From NCBI GenBank assembly GCA_017523005.1, contig JAFWXG010000059.1:1-7839 (forward strand): a DNA stretch of 7,839 bases, given 5' to 3'. The stretch's first letter is position 1. Each line of letters starts with the position of its first letter. Position numbers and translations under genes: made by a program. The notes under the pieces were generated by a model that did no database searches, was not told the origin of the DNA, and saw only the letters and a program-made list of their open reading frames with translations. Origin of the DNA: Clostridia bacterium. GTDB lineage: Bacteria > Bacillota > Clostridia > RGIG6154. Shown piece by piece: positions 5,281 through 7,839 of this stretch.

Positions 5281-7839
5281 ATGGTATACAGAATTTATGT
5301 TGAGAAAAAAGACGGACTTGCTCATGAGGCTTCTTCATTAAAACAGGATATTATCTCATTTTTGGGTATTTCACTTAAAAATGTGAGAGTTTTAAACCGC
5401 TATGATGTGGAAAATATTGACGAAGACTTATTCGATTATGCGAAGAAAACAGTATTTTCAGAGCCTCAGCTTGACAATGTTTCGGATGATTTTGATGCAA
5501 AGGGCGGATATGTATTTGCAGTAGAATTTTTGCCTGGTCAGTTTGACCAGAGAGCAGACTCTGCCGCACAGTGTATCCAGATTATCTCTCAGGGCGAGCG
5601 TCCTATTGTTAAGACAGCAAAGGTGTATATTTTAGAGGGCGACCTGTCCGAAAGTGATATTAAAGAAATCAAAAAGTATCTTATTAACCCCGTTGAAAGC
5701 AGAGAAGCAAGTCTTGAAAAGGCATCAACATTAAAGGCGGTTTATGATATCCCTGAAACAGTTGAAACCTTAGAAGGCTTTATTTCACTTTCTGAAAAAA
5801 AATTAAATGACTTTATAAATAATTATGGTCTTGCAATGGATATTGATGACATAAAATTCTGTCAGCAGTATTTCATTTCTGAAAAGCGTAATCCTACAAT
5901 TACAGAAATCCGTATGATAGATACATACTGGTCCGACCACTGCAGACACACTACATTCTTAACTACTATCGATTCTGTAAAATTTGAAGATGAATTACTT
6001 CAAAGTGCTTATGACGAATATTTAAATACAAGAAAAGAAATCGGCAGAACAAAGCCCATAAATCTTATGGATATTGCTACCATTTCTACTAAATATTTAG
6101 CTAAAACAGGACATCTTCCAAAGCTTGATGAGTCGGAAGAAATAAATGCCTGCACAGTAAAAATTAAGGTTAATGTTGAGGGCGAGGAGCAGGACTGGCT
6201 GTTACTCTTTAAAAACGAAACACATAACCACCCAACAGAAATCGAACCGTTCGGCGGGGCGGCAACCTGTATCGGCGGTGCAATCCGTGACCCGCTTTCA
6301 GGCCGTTCTTATGTGTATGCGGCTATGCGCGTAACAGGTGCAGGAAATCCGTTAAAGGCGGTTTCTGAAACATTAGAAGGCAAACTTCCTCAAAGAAAGA
6401 TTGTTACAACCGCTGCAAGCGGTTACAGTTCTTATGGTAACCAAATCGGTTTGGCTACAGGTCAGGTTGACGAGCTTTATCATGACGGATATACAGCAAA
6501 GCGTATGGAAATCGGTGCAGTTATTGCAGCAGCTCCTGCTGAAAATGTTCGCCGTGAACGCCCCGAAGACGGAGATATTGTTATTCTCTTAGGCGGAAGA
6601 ACAGGCCGTGACGGTTGTGGCGGTGCTACAGGATCTTCAAAATCTCACACACTTTCTTCTTTAGAGCAGTGCGGTTCTGAAGTTCAAAAGGGTAACGCTC
6701 CAGAAGAAAGAAAATTACAGAGATTATTCAGAAACAAAGAAGCATCACGCTTAATCAAGCGTTGTAATGACTTTGGTGCAGGCGGTGTTTCTGTTGCAGT
6801 CGGCGAGCTTGCTGACGGGCTTCATATTGATTTAAACGCTGTTCCCAAAAAATATGAGGGCTTAGACGGCACAGAGCTTGCAATCAGCGAATCACAGGAA
6901 AGAATGGCTGTTGTAGTTGAAAGTAAAGATGTTGAACGCTTTAAAGAATTGGCTTATGCAGAGAACCTTGAGGCAACAGTAATCGCTACAGTTAAGGCAG
7001 AGCCAAGACTCGTTATGACATGGAACGGTAAAGACATTGTTAATATTTCAAGAGAATTCTTAAATTCAAATGGTGCGGAAAAGCATATTGATATTGCACC
7101 TAACAAACCGGAAGAGTTCAAAAAAGAAGTTTCAGGCGATTTTAAGGCAGACTTTATGAATTTAGTGTCTGACTTAAATGTTTGCTCTAAGCGTGGTCTT
7201 TCTGAAAGATTTGACTCAACTATCGGTGCAAACACTGTTCTTATGCCTTTTGGCGGTAAATATCAGCAGACTCCGTCTCAGGCTATGGTACACAAAATTG
7301 CGGTTGAAAGTGCTCACACAGACACCTGCTCACTCATGGCGTGGGGTTACAATCCGTTCATCGCAGAAAAGAGTCCTTATCATGGAGCTTATCTCGCGGT
7401 TGTTGAATCGGTTTCAAAGCTTATTGCGTCAGGTGCTGATTTTGAAGATGTTTATTTAACATTCCAGGAATATTTTGAAAAGCCTAAAAAAGATGCTAAA
7501 CGCTGGGGTAAACCGCTTGCCGCTTTGCTTGGTGCATTCAAAGCACAAAAAGATTTTGAGATTGCATCTATCGGTGGTAAAGACTCTATGAGCGGTACAT
7601 TTGAAAACATTGATGTTCCACCTACACTTGTATCATTTGCGGTTACCACAGACAAAACAGAAAACATTGTATCTCCTGAATTCAAAGGTGCAGGACACAA
7701 GGTTGTATGGCTTAAACCCGAATACAAAGACGGACTACCTCAAGCAGAGTCTGTTAAAGAACTTTACTCTTTAGTTTCAAAGCTTGTTAGAGATAAAAAA
7801 GTTCTCTCGGCTTACACACCTGCTTTCGGCGGTGTTGCA
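5281..7839 (+). CDS. purL: Phosphoribosylformylglycinamidine synthase, single-chain long form (3'-truncated)
   Basis: Step 4: ATP- and glutamine-dependent conversion of FGAR to FGAM. Reading from ATG 5281, all 853 codons to the window edge are open, with no frameshift. The N-terminal domain (about 1-150) contains LPGQFDQR (84-91), a feature of the long form. The linker has DTYWSDHCRHTTF (214-226). The first AIRS-like half holds FKNETHNHPTEIEPFGG (310-326), ATCIGGAIRD (328-337), GGRTGRDGCGGATGSS (438-453) and NDFGAGGV (496-503). The second half has SIGGKDSMSGTF (763-774). It resembles the clostridial/streptococcal long PurL of roughly 1,240 residues, as I remember it. The C-terminal glutaminase with its Cys-His-Glu triad would therefore lie in the missing ~390 residues. 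The small PurL used with PurS and PurQ is only about 740 residues and lacks this N-terminal domain, so that alternative is excluded. Its product is the substrate of PurM, encoded upstream. Confidence 0.96.
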   Translation, partial: MVYRIYVEKKDGLAHEASSLKQDIISFLGISLKNVRVLNRYDVENIDEDLFDYAKKTVFSEPQLDNVSDDFDAKGGYVFAVEFLPGQFDQRADSAAQCIQIISQGERPIVKTAKVYILEGDLSESDIKEIKKYLINPVESREASLEKASTLKAVYDIPETVETLEGFISLSEKKLNDFINNYGLAMDIDDIKFCQQYFISEKRNPTITEIRMIDTYWSDHCRHTTFLTTIDSVKFEDELLQSAYDEYLNTRKEIGRTKPINLMDIATISTKYLAKTGHLPKLDESEEINACTVKIKVNVEGEEQDWLLLFKNETHNHPTEIEPFGGAATCIGGAIRDPLSGRSYVYAAMRVTGAGNPLKAVSETLEGKLPQRKIVTTAASGYSSYGNQIGLATGQVDELYHDGYTAKRMEIGAVIAAAPAENVRRERPEDGDIVILLGGRTGRDGCGGATGSSKSHTLSSLEQCGSEVQKGNAPEERKLQRLFRNKEASRLIKRCNDFGAGGVSVAVGELADGLHIDLNAVPKKYEGLDGTELAISESQERMAVVVESKDVERFKELAYAENLEATVIATVKAEPRLVMTWNGKDIVNISREFLNSNGAEKHIDIAPNKPEEFKKEVSGDFKADFMNLVSDLNVCSKRGLSERFDSTIGANTVLMPFGGKYQQTPSQAMVHKIAVESAHTDTCSLMAWGYNPFIAEKSPYHGAYLAVVESVSKLIASGADFEDVYLTFQEYFEKPKKDAKRWGKPLAALLGAFKAQKDFEIASIGGKDSMSGTFENIDVPPTLVSFAVTTDKTENIVSPEFKGAGHKVVWLKPEYKDGLPQAESVKELYSLVSKLVRDKKVLSAYTPAFGGVA

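Larger units (their letters stand above)
1..7839 (+). other. De novo purine biosynthesis operon (partial at both ends)
   Basis: Seven co-directional genes follow each other with gaps of 25, -7, -1, -4, 26 and 1 nt, and six or seven of them have recognisable purine-pathway products. Spacing this tight, with a Shine-Dalgarno sequence before each internal start and no intergenic terminator, supports one transcript. Promoter, any upstream purine or PurR-type control element, and the operon end all lie outside the window. purF, purC, purB and purK are not present here. The transcription unit is inferred from spacing only. Confidence 0.9.

Noticed and set aside
5534..5550. Perfect 7-bp inverted repeat CTGGTCA-GTT-TGACCAG in purL
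   Set aside because: It encodes the conserved LPGQFDQR motif, lies well inside the gene and has no T-run, so it is most likely a by-product of coding sequence rather than a terminator or operator.
6401..7459. Short + strand open frames at 6401-6592 and 7178-7459
   Set aside because: They lie in other frames inside purL, whose frame is open and rich in family motifs across the whole region; their translations look like shadow sequence.
492..7727. Antisense open frames (for example 492-674, 1200-1385, 3790-3981, 4094-4354, 4364-4651, 4718-4969, 6954-7235, 7452-7727)
   Set aside because: All lie opposite well-supported pur genes, are under 100 codons, show no recognisable domain and have low-complexity Ser/Leu-rich translations typical of antisense shadows.

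Overview
The window is one uninterrupted stretch of a de novo purine (IMP) biosynthesis operon. Seven genes lie on the + strand with almost no space between them: purE (5' end cut off by the window), purM, purN, a PurO-type IMP cyclohydrolase, a stand-alone AICAR transformylase, purD, and the long form of purL (3' end cut off). The DNA is moderately AT-rich. Every internal gene has a strong Gram-positive-style Shine-Dalgarno sequence (AAAGGAG, GGAGGGG, TAAGGAGG). The protein variants (PurN with the SFCGEGFYG loop, PurE with GKAAHLAG, clostridial/streptococcal-type long PurL, separate AICARFT plus PurO) point to a member of the Clostridia, probably an uncultured gut or anaerobic lineage. The taxon is an inference from remembered family sequences and was not searched.

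Layout: 1-413 purE fragment; 25-nt gap; 439-1473 purM; 1467-2072 purN (overlaps purM by 7 nt); 2072-2803 purO-like (overlaps purN by 1 nt); 2800-3984 AICARFT (overlaps by 4 nt, GTGA); 26-nt gap; 4011-5279 purD; 1-nt gap; 5281-7839 purL, open to the window edge. No gap is long enough to hold a promoter plus leader, an RNA gene or a terminator, and I see none. No stretch over 300 bases lacks a gene. No mobile elements, CRISPR arrays, tRNAs or rRNAs were seen.

Pathway: purD (step 2, GAR), purN (step 3, FGAR), purL (step 4, FGAM), purM (step 5, AIR), purE (step 6, CAIR), AICARFT (step 9, FAICAR) and the PurO-like enzyme (step 10, IMP) are encoded here. Missing from the window are purF (step 1), purC (step 7), purB (step 8) and any purK. 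These may lie upstream, downstream or elsewhere in the genome.

The most notable point is how the last two steps are encoded. Instead of one bifunctional PurH (AICARFT plus the MGS-fold IMP cyclohydrolase), this organism has two overlapping genes. One is an AICARFT domain alone, whose sequence looks more like the eukaryotic ATIC transformylase than the E. coli/Bacillus PurH domain. The other is a PurO-family cyclohydrolase, the NTN-hydrolase-like family first characterised in archaea. Both families are already recognised in Clostridia, so this is an uncommon enzyme solution rather than an undescribed system. I found no convincing novel system in this window.
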